From Nannochloropsis oceanica (taxonomy: Eukaryota; Sar; Eustigmatophyceae; Eustigmatales; Monodopsidaceae), in NCBI GenBank assembly GCA_004519485.1, contig CP038128.1:1195001-1259000 (forward strand): DNA of 64,000 bases, read 5' to 3'. Of the stretch, positions 12,531 to 22,374 are shown one piece after another. Each line of letters opens with the position of its first letter. The stretch's first letter is position 1. The notes under the pieces were generated by a model. That model did not search any database, was not told where the DNA came from, and worked only from the letters and a program-made list of their open reading frames with translations. The translations under genes and the position numbers were made by a program.

Positions 12531-14720
12531 ATGGTCATGCCGGCATCAATGATGGTCGCGCGGAGACGCGTTTTCTACCTCTGCGTTCTCGGCACCCTGA
12601 CCTGGCGCGGCCACGGGAGTATCCACCAGCCCCCACCGCTGCACGCCACCACGCAGCAACAACAGCAACAACCACAACATCAGCAACGGCAACAAACGCG
12701 ACCGCAAATAAGACCCGTGTCCGCGGCGGGGAAGGCGTGTCCATCGTCGACTTCACCCTCGTCATCGCCGTCCTTGTCCCTGCCTGCCCGTGGTGGCGGG
12801 GACACCACCAACGGCAAGCATCTGCACGTCCAAGACACCGACATGAAGAAGCTGATGAAGAAAGGCCAACTACAAGCGGCAAGCTTCGACAAGACTGATG
12901 ACGTTGGCTCCTCCATGGATAGCCAGGAGATTGCTCCATCCCGCCTGGCACTGGTGCGCCGGGGGCTCTACTTGCTCTACCTCTTCAGCGCCGCTATCTT
13001 CACCGCTTTCCTGGCCTTAATTTCCGAACGCTTTCGTAACCCGTATTGGTACCGTATGATTACTTGTGCTATCTCAAGGGCAGGCGCGGCGTTTATTAAG
13101 TGGGGTCAGTGGGCGTCGGCGCGTCCAGATATCTTCCCTGAGGAATTGTGTATTACCTTGGCGATGCTTCATTCGTACGCACCCAAGCATTCGTTTGCCT
13201 TCACAAAGCAAGCGATTGAGGAGGCGTTTGGAAAGCCATTGGAAGAGACATTTGATGCCTTTGATCCTGAGCCTATCGCCTCGGGGAGCATTGCCCAAGT
13301 GCATGCTGCAGTTATGAGGGGGACGAGAGTTGCCGTTAAAGTGCGTCACCCAGGGGTAGCGGAGCAGATCGAGAAGGACTTCAGGATCATGAGGAGAGTA
13401 GCGGAGATCGCGGATACGATCCCGGCATTGAAATTTCTGAATCTGGGGCATAGCATGGAGCAGTTCTCGCATACCTTGGCGAGTCAGACGAAGTTGGACG
13501 TGGAAGGGCGGCACCTGCTGTTGTTGAACCATAATTTTAAGGGTTGGAAGTCAACGTTGCGTTTCCCCGAGCCCTTCGTGCTGTCGGAGGGGATTTTGGT
13601 CGAAAGCTGGGAGGAAGGGGTGATTATCTCGGATTTCATTGCGCGGTACAGCAAGTGGAGGGAGCTGGAGGAGGAGGGGTGTCAGATGTGCGGGGTTGTG
13701 CTTGGCGCCTACACGCACCTGAGGCTCTTCATACAAGATACACTGTTGTTGCCCGTCAAGCCTTTGCTTGATGCCCGGAGAAAAAAGGCCAGGATCAAGC
13801 GTGCCGAGACCCGAGAGCGTGAAGAATCCGCAGCGGACGCTGCAGCTGAGGTGGCCGAGAACGCAGCTGCGGCTGCCGGACGGGGAGAGGGAGGGGTGGG
13901 AGGAGATGCAGCTGCTGCGTCGTTGGCAGAATTGAAGAAGGCGGCGGGGAAGCGAAGGACGCCTTTGAGTATGGAGTTGGCGCATTTTGTCGTGAGCACA
14001 GGAGAAGACTTGTATTTGAAGATGTTGTTGGTGGATAATTTGATGCATGCGGATTTGCACCCAGGCAATATTCTGATACACCTGAAGAAGAATGGGAGGC
14101 CCGTGTTGACGCTTGTCGATGCAGGGATGGTGGCCAAGCTGACGGACATGGAGCGAACGAATTTTATTGGTCTGCTGGAGGCGATGGGGACTGGGGATGG
14201 AGCCCGAGCCGCGGGCCACGTGTTGGGGTTCTCGGTCACACAGACATGCACGGGGGAGGACGCAGTGGCCTTCACAAAGGAGATGGAGGAGGTGTTCGCG
14301 AGGTATTGCAGAGGCTACGGGACAGGGGTGAATATGGGGGTGGTTTTAAGGGAAGTTTTGGCGAAAGTCCGAAAGTTCCACGTCCGGGTGGACGTAAACT
14401 ATGCGACGCTCCTGATTAATTTGTTGTGCTTGGAAGGGCTGGCTTCAGCCTTGCTCCCTTCTTACAACATCCTCGATCGAGCGAAGCCCTTGTTGGCCCC
14501 GCACTCCAACAAGCTAATCCGACCCTTTTTCCGCAAGATCTATCCCTTGCTTCTCTCCTTCAAGCGCCACACTGACAGCGCCGTATTCAACCTGATGAAG
14601 AGAACCAGCAACGCCCCACTAGCCATTACAGATGGCACCAGCGACGAGGATAAGGCGCCTCCTCCTCTCCTTCCTGCCAATCGACATGCGCCTAGGATGA
14701 AGGAACCGGCACACCACTAA
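12531..14720 (+). CDS. ABC1/UbiB-family atypical kinase, ADCK2-like
   Basis: Single exon, 729 residues. The ABC1 (ADCK/COQ8/UbiB) family are protein-kinase-like proteins of mitochondria and plastids linked to quinone and lipid homeostasis. Seen here: a Gln-rich leader, a hydrophobic helix at about 140-162 (LYLLYLFSAAIFTAF), the family KxGQ motif as FIKWGQWASARPD (about 190), the Ala-rich loop ASGSIAQVH (about 252), the ATP-binding Lys in VAVKVRHPG (about 267), the catalytic loop LMHADLHPGNILI (about 506) and the metal-binding motif as LVDAGMVAKL. The last is DAG rather than DFG, which together with MEQFSHTLASQTKLDVEGRHL points to the ADCK2 branch. A low-complexity Ala/Glu insert (about 425-475) lies between the lobes. 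The organelle is not clear from the leader. Confidence 0.9.
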   Translation: MVMPASMMVARRRVFYLCVLGTLTWRGHGSIHQPPPLHATTQQQQQQPQHQQRQQTRPQIRPVSAAGKACPSSTSPSSSPSLSLPARGGGDTTNGKHLHVQDTDMKKLMKKGQLQAASFDKTDDVGSSMDSQEIAPSRLALVRRGLYLLYLFSAAIFTAFLALISERFRNPYWYRMITCAISRAGAAFIKWGQWASARPDIFPEELCITLAMLHSYAPKHSFAFTKQAIEEAFGKPLEETFDAFDPEPIASGSIAQVHAAVMRGTRVAVKVRHPGVAEQIEKDFRIMRRVAEIADTIPALKFLNLGHSMEQFSHTLASQTKLDVEGRHLLLLNHNFKGWKSTLRFPEPFVLSEGILVESWEEGVIISDFIARYSKWRELEEEGCQMCGVVLGAYTHLRLFIQDTLLLPVKPLLDARRKKARIKRAETREREESAADAAAEVAENAAAAAGRGEGGVGGDAAAASLAELKKAAGKRRTPLSMELAHFVVSTGEDLYLKMLLVDNLMHADLHPGNILIHLKKNGRPVLTLVDAGMVAKLTDMERTNFIGLLEAMGTGDGARAAGHVLGFSVTQTCTGEDAVAFTKEMEEVFARYCRGYGTGVNMGVVLREVLAKVRKFHVRVDVNYATLLINLLCLEGLASALLPSYNILDRAKPLLAPHSNKLIRPFFRKIYPLLLSFKRHTDSAVFNLMKRTSNAPLAITDGTSDEDKAPPPLLPANRHAPRMKEPAHH

Positions 14721-14768
14721 GAGGGAGAAAAATTGAGGGTGCAAGAAAGTGAATGTCTCTCAGTTCGT

Positions 14769-14803
<35 letters not shown>

Positions 14804-15783
14804 CATTGGAAAATGATTGAAATATAAAAAGACAAGCTATTTTGGTCCCTGACCCAATTTCCCTTCTGTGCAATACCCCCTCCCCCTTCCTCTTTCTCCT
14901 TTCCTACCGCTACACCACCCATTTATCTATCCTTTTCAGACTTGCAATTAAGACATATGGATATAGGGGGGAGGGAGAGAAATAGACTAGAGCAGAAGTA
15001 AGACAATACCTAGAGGTCATACACGATGTTTTGACAAAATTAAAGGAGGCGTAAACGAGAGAAAGAGGTAGTCGAAGAGAAGGAAAGGTTTAAAGGAGAA
15101 GCAAAAGAACGAGGCAAGGCCTTGTACTTGTTGGTGGTAGTTTCCTGTGTTCCACTGAGAGAGGAACGGAAGCGAGGGAAGGAGGAAGGAGGAAAGGAGA
15201 GAGAACGAGAAAAGGTGGAAAGTCGACGAGGAATATAATGACCCGAGCACAGATAGCGCGGATGTTAAATCCGTTTTGACCCCCGGGAGAACGTGGCGTA
15301 CACTGCTGCTACCTCTGCTGCCGTTGCCGGCGATGTTATCCTCTTGCTGTTAGCGTAAGTATCATGGGAGGTCATCTGCAAGCTTCATCCCTTCGCTGCG
15401 TATGACCATGACCGCCCACCCACCGACCGATCCGCGAAGAACAAGGTAAATGTTTTAGGAAAAATTAAAGACGTATTTATACATAGATATCATACATTTT
15501 AAAAGCAGTCGCCTTGGCTAAGTTAGGAATGATGTAGGAAGAGAAAAAGGAGAAAATATCAGTTTGAGAAGGCAGTAGAAGAGGTCGTGGTGGTGGTGGA
15601 GAGGAGAAGGAGTAGGAGTAGTAGTAGTAGGAGGAGTAGGAGTCGGAAATTGAGGAGGAAAATGTTTACCAGAAACGGAAGGAATAGAAGGATAAATTGT
15701 GGACACAAGACAATCAAGCACGTTCACCAGGATTAGCTGCTACATTCTGTCATACATACTTAGATGTCTGTGTTTCTCATGCT
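14721..15783. other. Spacer between the convergent ABC1 and TMEM267-like genes
   Basis: Holds a (GT)n plus (GA)n dinucleotide run at about 14769-14803, several purine-rich stretches (14965-15235), and a GTAGTAGTAG-rich segment at about 15600-15640. No conserved reading frame seen on either strand. Confidence 0.65.
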
Positions 15784-16689
15784 CTATTGTTGCCACCGTG
15801 CCATCTCAAAGCCTGCCTCATCTTGCTCCTCTTCTGCCACAGCCATGTACGTTGTCACCCCCCTTCCTCCTCCTTCTTCCCCCCTTTCCTCCTCCTCCCC
15901 AACCCGCAACGCCCTCCTGACAATCAACGGCAACATCACGATCATGATCAAATAGATACCAAAAGGGATCGGAGAAGTGGATACACCGATATGACAAAAC
16001 CAAATACCGCGCCTGATCGCATCCCTTAGCTGGTGTGATAGTGTGGCGCTTAAAAACAAGAGAGAATATCTCACACTGTCTTCTTTGCGTGGCCACCACC
16101 CACAGCATGAAGACGAACAGTGGCAGCAACAGAACGAATGGTGCAGTCTATCCCTTCGGTTGCCGCTGCCATTCCCATACTGAATCGAAGCCCAACAAAG
16201 GGCTGTCAATGCAAAAAGAGAAGTAAGACAATGCCCTGGAGGACGATCTTTCAAGCGAAGGGCACCGTGCAAATTCCACAACGAACCCGCGGCAAGGAAG
16301 TGATCAAGATCCAGCGCACTGCCTAACACAAAAGCCACAAGTAACTCGAGGCGCTCGTTGCCGAACTGATATCTAGGGGTCTGAAGGCTACGATGGTAGA
16401 GGGGAAGTGGCAACGGGGGTGGGCGCGGTGGTGGGGGTGGCCAGGGGAGGGGGGGGGCAAGAACTGCCCACCATATGAGCAAGGCGAGGAATGCATGGGT
16501 TGCATTGTCGAGTCCCAGGCAGAGGAGGAGGGGAGGCGTGGTGGTCGACAGGGGGATGAGGACGCGGGGAAGCAAGAGGTCTCCGGCTAGGCAGGCTGCG
16601 GGGAGCAGGGCTTCTCGCCGCACAAGGGGAGCCGAGGCCAAGTTGCGGAGGCACATGGCAATGGATGGGAGCGGCGATGTCATGTACAT
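15784..16689 (-). CDS. TMEM267-like multi-pass membrane protein
   Basis: Single exon, 301 residues from the ATG at 16689 (a second in-frame ATG is at 16683). The conserved core matches my memory of animal TMEM267: LVAFVLGSALDLDHFLAAGS, then RLKDRPPGHCLTSL, and LSHQLRDAIRRGIWFCHIG followed by SPIPFGIYLIMIVMLP. The order DLDHF, then PP.HC, then H..RD..R.G.W is the family signature and places Asp and His residues near predicted membrane helices, as in metal-dependent membrane hydrolases. The function of the family is not known to me. The loop between the HC and H..RD motifs is about 20 residues longer than in the human protein and rich in Cys and His. That may be an insertion or an unrecognised short intron. 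The Glu-rich C-terminus is probably cytosolic. Confidence 0.78.
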   Translation of the reverse strand: MYMTSPLPSIAMCLRNLASAPLVRREALLPAACLAGDLLLPRVLIPLSTTTPPLLLCLGLDNATHAFLALLIWWAVLAPPLPWPPPPPRPPPLPLPLYHRSLQTPRYQFGNERLELLVAFVLGSALDLDHFLAAGSLWNLHGALRLKDRPPGHCLTSLFALTALCWASIQYGNGSGNRRDRLHHSFCCCHCSSSCCGWWPRKEDSVRYSLLFLSATLSHQLRDAIRRGIWFCHIGVSTSPIPFGIYLIMIVMLPLIVRRALRVGEEEERGEEGGGRGVTTYMAVAEEEQDEAGFEMARWQQ

Positions 16690-17310
16690 TGCTACCGCGC
16701 ACACACCCACGCTTTTTTGGTCATACTAGAGGTCTCGAAGTCATGTAGAACAAACATACTTATAATAGTACGTGTTGGCCTAAACCCCTGAACATGTGGG
16801 TAAATGTGGCCATGACCATCAGACCATTGATAAGACCAGACCGATAACAAATGATAAAACCTTATACTCCCCCCACTTGGTTGCTCGTACACTGAGACAT
16901 ACGTCAAATCATAACACGAGCGGCAGCTGACAGACCCCTTGGAAGGCGGATGTGGCGGCGTGTGCTCGCATATTCCTCGAGATTCGATGTAACACATCTC
17001 AATAGCGAGGTATCAAAGAAGTATGCTTTGGCAATGCTAACTGCGGGAAGATATTTCTATCAGACTGGCATACATAACAGCTTATGCTGCTGACTGCACG
17101 TGACATGATGGTGCCGTCCTGCTGACCCGGGGGAGGCAAACGAGATCGAATGAGCTGCTGTTGCTGTTATCAATGCAGGTAACGCTATCCACGTATCTCA
17201 CCATTGTCTCCACCCTCTCTATTAACCCCATCTTTCTATGCAGTTCGCAAAAATCTCCGATACGCGGCCCTGCGGTTAATCCAACAAGTCAAGACCTTGA
17301 AACGTCGGAA
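16690..17310. promoter_or_regulatory. Divergent spacer between TMEM267-like and carbonic anhydrase genes
   Basis: Contains the promoters of both flanking genes. Near its right end a strong candidate 5' intron is visible: CAG|GTAACG at about 17178 and a pyrimidine-rich acceptor CTTTCTATGCAG ending at 17243. This would put the carbonic anhydrase leader on two exons. An in-frame ATG at 17174 could instead add 46 residues to that protein if the intron is retained. No other structure recognised. Confidence 0.45.
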
Positions 17311-18851
17311 ATGAGCAACCCGCCGTCTCCTGTCGTGCCGTCTCCCAGCCTTACACAATCAAATCATGACATGCTCACCAGCATCCGCAGCCACCTAGAC
17401 GACCAAGAGGTTAAGATCCAGGAACAATTATTTCGCTTCCAGGGCATTAAGAGGTACGTAGATAGGGGGAGAGGGGAAGAGACATATGATGCGCTGGCGG
17501 GGTGCAAGCTGATCGATGGAATCTCCGTTCTTATCACATACATCATCACAGGGCCATTGACCGCATTTGCAAGAATGACGAGGCCTACATGGACTCCCCC
17601 GATATTGTCAAGGCACAGACCACGCTCGAAGATCGCCCGGAGCTGGAAAGGAAAGGAGAGACTGTACGTACATATGGGACGTGGAACATACAACAGATCC
17701 CCGACCTCCCCGCCCTGTCTCACACCCATCCCCCCACCCCCTTCCTTTCCCACTTCTATAGGCTGCTGAAGCCTTGCGCCTGCTCAAAGTGGGCAACGCT
17801 GCCTTTTTGCGCGATGAGGTTGTGCCTGTCCACCGCTCTGACAGACATATTGGCCTACATTTTGCCCAGAAACCCCACGCCATAATTATTGCTTGTTCCG
17901 ACTCTCGGGTCCCGCCGGAGATGATCTTTAATTGCGCGTTTGGTGAACTGTAAGTTCATATGTTGATCGGATATTGATAGCCGGGTACTTATGTTTTTAT
18001 TCGCTCCCCGCCCATTTTTCTTTAAGCTGGCCTATCTCATCTTTTTCCTCTCCACCAATAATAACCAGCTTCGTCATCCGCCTTGCCGGCAACACCGTCG
18101 ATGCACTCGCTCGCGCCAGCCTCCTTTACGCGGTGCAACACCTCCAATCTCCCCTGGTCGTTGTTCTGGGCCACGAAAAGTGCGGCGCCGTCACAGCCGC
18201 CTTGCAGCCGGAAGAGGAGCTGGCGGATGCTCCCGGGGACATTAAGACCTTGGTGCGAAACATCAAAAGTAAGTGCCACAGTCCCTCACTCCTTCCCTCC
18301 CTTCCTCCACCGTTTCCTTCCTCTGTTTCTCCCTCGTCTTGCCCTTTCTCCAAACCTGCCTCCCTCGTCTGGTCTGTGACTGCGTCTGTATTTACCCCCT
18401 GGCTCCGGGGTCGGTACCCCCGACGACTTATCCCCTTTCTCCCTCCCGCCCTCTCCCCGTTTGTCTAGGGGGCATAGAGTGCGAATTGATTGACCCGAGC
18501 GCCCACATTTTCGGCGATGAAAGACTGTTGTGCGCGATTGTCTGCAACGTGCATTACGTGGCCCGCACCCTGTCGGAACACCCCGATATCCGCCCATTTA
18601 TTGACCGAAGGAAACTGTCCGTCGTGGGCGCCTACTACGCTTTTAGTGGGGTGGTGTCGTTCTTTGACGACCAGGATGAGGGAGGATGGATGGAGAGAGG
18701 GCGGGTGTTTGGGGGTGTGGAGGGAAACGGATCCTTGTGCTTAAGTTGTTCCGGAACTTTGTCCGGAAACTCGAGTCCGATGGCGGGGGGAGGGAGCAAG
18801 GGATCCAGTCCGCCTCCGAGCGTGCAGGATGGGGTTAATAAAAGCGTCTAG
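17311..18851 (+). CDS. Beta-class carbonic anhydrase
   Basis: Zinc enzyme interconverting CO2 and bicarbonate, a central activity for algal carbon supply. Five exons keep the frame: 17311-17453, 17552-17663, 17762-17949, 18069-18268, 18469-18851, giving 341 residues. The beta-CA zinc site is complete: Cys130 in ACSDSR, with Asp132 and Arg134 of the catalytic dyad, and His183 plus Cys186 in LGHEKCGAV. GELFVIRLAGNTVD is the usual sequence after the first site. The C-terminus (KLSVVGAYYAFSGVVSFFD) matches the family, then a Gly/Ser tail follows. There is no obvious plastid signal from this start, so a cytosolic or mitochondrial enzyme is possible; an upstream in-frame ATG (17174) would change the N-terminus. 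The start is the least certain part. Confidence 0.93.
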
Positions 18852-19822
18852 TTGGGGAAGGGAGTGACGGAGGGAGAAAGGAACTGAAGAGGAGGACGAC
18901 GTGAGCGGGATGGGAGAGAACTCTAGTAATGCCTGTCGTCTGAGAAAGAAAATGTCGTGTGAAAGAGAAAAGAAAATCGGGTGCATGCAACACCTAGGAG
19001 GAGGAATGGAAGGAGGAAGTTGGAAAGATTCGCAATGAAATGGTACGCGCGATATGGCGCTTGGTTGCAGCAGGCAACAGCATTGTGAACAAACCGAGTG
19101 GCGACAGTAGCAACAACACTAGCAGCAGCAGCGCAACAATGGCAGCAGCAGCCGTAATCGTAGTTGCAGCAGCAGCCGCAATCGTAGTTGCAGCAGCAGC
19201 AGCGGCAGCAGCAGCAGCAGCAGCAGCCACCGCCACAGCTAGAAGTGCTGCGCTTTTGAGTTATATTTTCCACTTTGAATGGATATACCTACCTTTATAT
19301 ATAGATACATCTACAGCTACAGCTCACAGCAGCAAAGGGTTGAAAATACTGTAGAAAAAAATTGGGAAGAGGTGTGGGTATACAGAGGGAGAGGAATGAT
19401 CGACAGATACGAGTGCTTCCAGAAGAAAAGAAAGCACAAAAATCACATGGATCGCTTAACCTTCTCCCTCTCTATCTCTCCCTCACTTATCAGTTTCTCG
19501 TGTTAAATTCCTTACATTCGCCCCGACCTGCTCTTTCCCTCCTTCCCATCGACACTCCTCCTCTCTTCTTGTTACCAAGCAATTGAGGCAAAGTCCAGAG
19601 ATTCATTAAGAGCCTGCGCTGTAACTATTTATCTTTCGAGTATCCAGCCCCTCTTTCCACCTCCATCTCTCATCCCCTCACACCCTACGAGCAAAGTCTA
19701 TTTTTTTTAAATTGGCGTTTGGCACGTGCGGCAGTTGGACATATCCTCGGGTAGCACGTACACATACTATGTACACCTTATTACACACGTTTTCATTTCT
19801 GCATTTTCCCTAATTTCCTAAT
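18852..19822. other. Spacer between convergent carbonic anhydrase and PHYHD1 genes
   Basis: Contains a CAG/GCA microsatellite with an imperfect tandem (about 19113-19230), described separately, and otherwise unique sequence. The Ala/Val-rich frames over the repeat are low complexity and not credible genes. The right half (19500-19800) is AT-rich and has no coding signal. Confidence 0.65.
19113..19230 (+). repeat. CAG/GCA microsatellite with imperfect 27-bp tandem
   Basis: Runs of AGC/GCA units interrupted twice by the same GTAATCGTAGTT-like block, in the form GCAGCAGC-CG(T/C)AATCGTAGTT. This makes a two-copy imperfect tandem of about 27 bp inside a trinucleotide repeat. Intergenic. Confidence 0.75.
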
Positions 19823-20764
19823 TCAAGGCAACATTTGAAAAGGCATTTCGGGGGCACGTTGCAGCCAGTTATCCTCCGGGTAGGAAGTCCCTTCCCCCCC
19901 CTCCACCACATGTACACTAAATGCATGCCGTGAGGCCGCCGACAAATTCTCGAGACTATAGTGAACCAACGCATGATGCAACAATACCAAACTCCCCGCC
20001 TTTACCTCCAACGGCAACCCTCCCTCTAAATCCCACCCACCCGCCGCAGCCGGCACAAATTCCGTTCCTCCCTCCTCCCCTCGCCGACGAAACCGCCTCG
20101 TAACCCCTCCTTTATGTGATCCCGGCACTGCCCACAAGCATCCATTTGTCATCGTGCAGTCTTCCAAGGCCCACCAAAACCCCACCACGGACTGAGGCTC
20201 CGTGTACAAAAAGGTGCCGTCTTGGTGCGCCCCCACCTTCCCCCCTATCCTCGGCTGCTTGAAAATATACATGCTTTGGGCGACCAAGGGGACGCTCAGG
20301 CCCCCCACAGCTCGAGCCAACTTGCCGATTTGAGGAGTGTAGGTTATTTGCTGGAAAATGGGGTCGAGATCATGCAATGCATGTCCAACTTTATTGATGC
20401 TGGCGGCCCGGGGTTGTCGGAATGCACCCGTCTCCTTGTCAAAGGCATCTGCCTCCCAGAAGAAACGAATCTTGTCGCCACTCCCGAGGAAGTAATCGTC
20501 GGAAGTGCGGCTTTGCTCGTCCGTGGAGAAGACGGAGCGGTGTGCGGCCAGGTCAAACTCTTGAATCAAGGCGTTCATTCGGCCACGGAGTGCTGCGCAC
20601 GTTGCCCGGGACCAGTATCCTTCCAAGACGAGGTATCCCTCCGTCTCGAAGCGCCTGCGATAGTCCTCCCACACCTCGGGGTCATCCGTGAGTTGGAGCT
20701 CCTTGTTGCCATTGTCGAGTGCAAGTGTTGGTGGTGCGATGGCGGTAGTGCTGGTGGTCGTCAT
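19823..20764 (-). CDS. Phytanoyl-CoA dioxygenase family protein, PHYHD1 type
   Basis: Single exon, 313 residues from ATG at 20764. A 2-oxoglutarate and Fe(II) dependent oxygenase. The iron-binding HxD is seen as GAHQDGTFLYTEP (His about 180). The distal region LVHYSLENLSAASRHAFSVH supplies the second His and the Arg that binds 2-oxoglutarate. DYFLGSGDKIRFFWEADAF and INKVGHALHDLDPIF are typical of the PHYHD1 branch. So is the C-terminal PEDNWLQ, which is nearly the same in the human PHYHD1 that I remember. The natural substrate of that branch is not settled. Length equals the family norm and there is no targeting signal, so it is probably cytosolic. Shares a short divergent spacer with the cyclin gene. 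Confidence 0.92.
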   Translation of the reverse strand: MTTTSTTAIAPPTLALDNGNKELQLTDDPEVWEDYRRRFETEGYLVLEGYWSRATCAALRGRMNALIQEFDLAAHRSVFSTDEQSRTSDDYFLGSGDKIRFFWEADAFDKETGAFRQPRAASINKVGHALHDLDPIFQQITYTPQIGKLARAVGGLSVPLVAQSMYIFKQPRIGGKVGAHQDGTFLYTEPQSVVGFWWALEDCTMTNGCLWAVPGSHKGGVTRRFRRRGEEGGTEFVPAAAGGWDLEGGLPLEVKAGSLVLLHHALVHYSLENLSAASRHAFSVHVVEGGEGTSYPEDNWLQRAPEMPFQMLP

Positions 20765-21060
20765 GGCTAAATGGATCTGGTATTATGGGTTGGGACACGG
20801 AGTGGGGAGGTCAGACTCTTTGTCATTTGTACTTCCTGACGGCAGCTTGGCGGCCTGCTTGCCTGCCCATCGTGTGTACGTGGGGATTGTATGGCGGGTT
20901 AAACATCGTTTTGCCTTGCACCGAATCTTGCTGCACAGTCGATCAGGCTGATTTGAGCAGGCGCCGCAAGTGCCTTCAATCATAATCAAAACGCCAGCAA
21001 GCAGCCAGTGCCCCTCACATTACGCCCACCCCTCTCCATATTCACATTCCCCCAGCAGGT
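20765..21060. promoter_or_regulatory. Short bidirectional promoter region, PHYHD1 and cyclin genes
   Basis: Only 296 bp separate the two divergent ATGs, the shortest divergent spacer in the window with both starts well supported. Both promoters and both 5' leaders must fit here. No TATA box is obvious. Function inferred from layout. Confidence 0.5.
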
Positions 21061-22374
21061 ATGTCTAGTCCTTTGTACAGCGGCTCTCCGGGTCGCCAAA
21101 GCCACCGGGACCGGGACAGAGGCCACCGATATAGCAGTGGAGGAGGCAAGCGCAGCAGGGAGCGGAGCAGGGAGCGGAGCCGGGAGCGTGGGAACACCGG
21201 CACTACCAGCGGTAGTGATAGCAAGCATCAGAGTTCCTCACTACGACGGCGAAGCAAGACGAAGGATGGGCATGACAGTTTTACTGGCGGACGGTCGTCT
21301 CTAGGCGGCTCCTCGTCCTCGTCCTCATCCTCCTTGTCTTCCCACTCCCGCCCGCCCATCCACGAAAGCAGTAACAGCGGCGGCGGCGGCAGCAACAGCA
21401 ATTATCGACGCACCCACCAACCACCACCCCTCTCCTCCGAAACTCGCCAAGCTTACTTTATCAAATCATGTGCCTTTCTTGTGGCCTTGAGCAAAGAGCT
21501 CCACCTTGGGAAGGTCGCTACACACACTGCTCTCGTCTTCTTCCACCGCTTTTTCAAACACCAATCATTCCAAGCCCACGACCGCCTTCTCGTCGCCACC
21601 GCCTGCATCTACCTTGCAGCCAAGACTGAAGAACGGAATAACGTCAAGCTCTCTATTATCGTCGTCCAGTACTTAAAAAAAATAGACGTCCTTCCAGATG
21701 AAGTCGACCCTCTCGAATACAACCGCAACGCCGTCGCCCGCGAAGCGGTCCCGGCATGGAAATTCCGTGTCATCTCCTATGAGAGGTGTCTTTTGTACAC
21801 GATCGCTTTTGATTTGACCGTCACCCATCCCTTCAGGACCTTGCAGGACATGATGAAAACTGTGCGGGACGTCATGGCGGAGGAAGGAAGGAAGGGCGGG
21901 CCTGCAGCAATAGGGATGGGTGCCGGGAGCAATATCACATCTTCGTTGACCTTCTCGCAACAACAACAACAGCAACAGCCCTTTGACCACCGGACATTCT
22001 TTTCCCAAGCCTGTAAATTCCTTAATGATAGCTTCTGCAACCCCTCCCTTATTGACGTCGAGCCCTCCTACTCCGCCGCCCTGGCCCTATACCTCACCAC
22101 CCTCCTTTACGGCATAAAGCCCCCGACGAATAAAGGCACTTGGCTTGAAATCTTTCATGTCCAAGACGAAGCCCGTTTCCTCTCTGATTGTTCGCTGGCG
22201 ATTCAAATGTATGGGGAAGAGAATTCAAATTTTCAAATTTTGAATGTTGTAGACGTACCCGAGCCAAGTTCCGTTCCTTTGGCGGTGACGAGGTCGGGTG
22301 TTCATTCCCGAGAACTGGAAATATCCTCTCTGTATGGAGGAGGAGGGTTGAGACGGTTGTCACCGTTGTTTTAG
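21061..22374 (+). CDS. RS-tailed transcription-type cyclin (cyclin K/T/L group)
   Basis: Single exon, 437 residues. Transcriptional cyclins bind CDK9/12/13- or CDK11-type kinases and regulate RNA polymerase II and splicing. The N-terminus (about 15-110) is Arg/Ser/Glu-rich with RSRERSRERSRERG, a Ser run and a Gly run. The cyclin box starts near residue 127: LSSETRQAYFIKSCAFLVAL, then THTALVFFHRFF, then RLLVATACIYLAAKTEER, which is the most conserved cyclin signature. The second cyclin fold includes SYERCLLYTIAFDLTVTHPF and ALALYLTTLLYG. The KTEE sequence and the absence of a destruction box fit K/T/L cyclins rather than mitotic ones. An RS region at the N-terminus is unusual; in cyclin L it is C-terminal. 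The CAA-coded Q7 run is a small microsatellite. Confidence 0.87.
   Translation: MSSPLYSGSPGRQSHRDRDRGHRYSSGGGKRSRERSRERSRERGNTGTTSGSDSKHQSSSLRRRSKTKDGHDSFTGGRSSLGGSSSSSSSSLSSHSRPPIHESSNSGGGGSNSNYRRTHQPPPLSSETRQAYFIKSCAFLVALSKELHLGKVATHTALVFFHRFFKHQSFQAHDRLLVATACIYLAAKTEERNNVKLSIIVVQYLKKIDVLPDEVDPLEYNRNAVAREAVPAWKFRVISYERCLLYTIAFDLTVTHPFRTLQDMMKTVRDVMAEEGRKGGPAAIGMGAGSNITSSLTFSQQQQQQQPFDHRTFFSQACKFLNDSFCNPSLIDVEPSYSAALALYLTTLLYGIKPPTNKGTWLEIFHVQDEARFLSDCSLAIQMYGEENSNFQILNVVDVPEPSSVPLAVTRSGVHSRELEISSLYGGGGLRRLSPLF

Noticed and set aside
19040-19354. Ala/Val/Ile-rich frame over the CAG repeat
   Set aside because: Pure low-complexity translation of a microsatellite, in a spacer between convergent genes.
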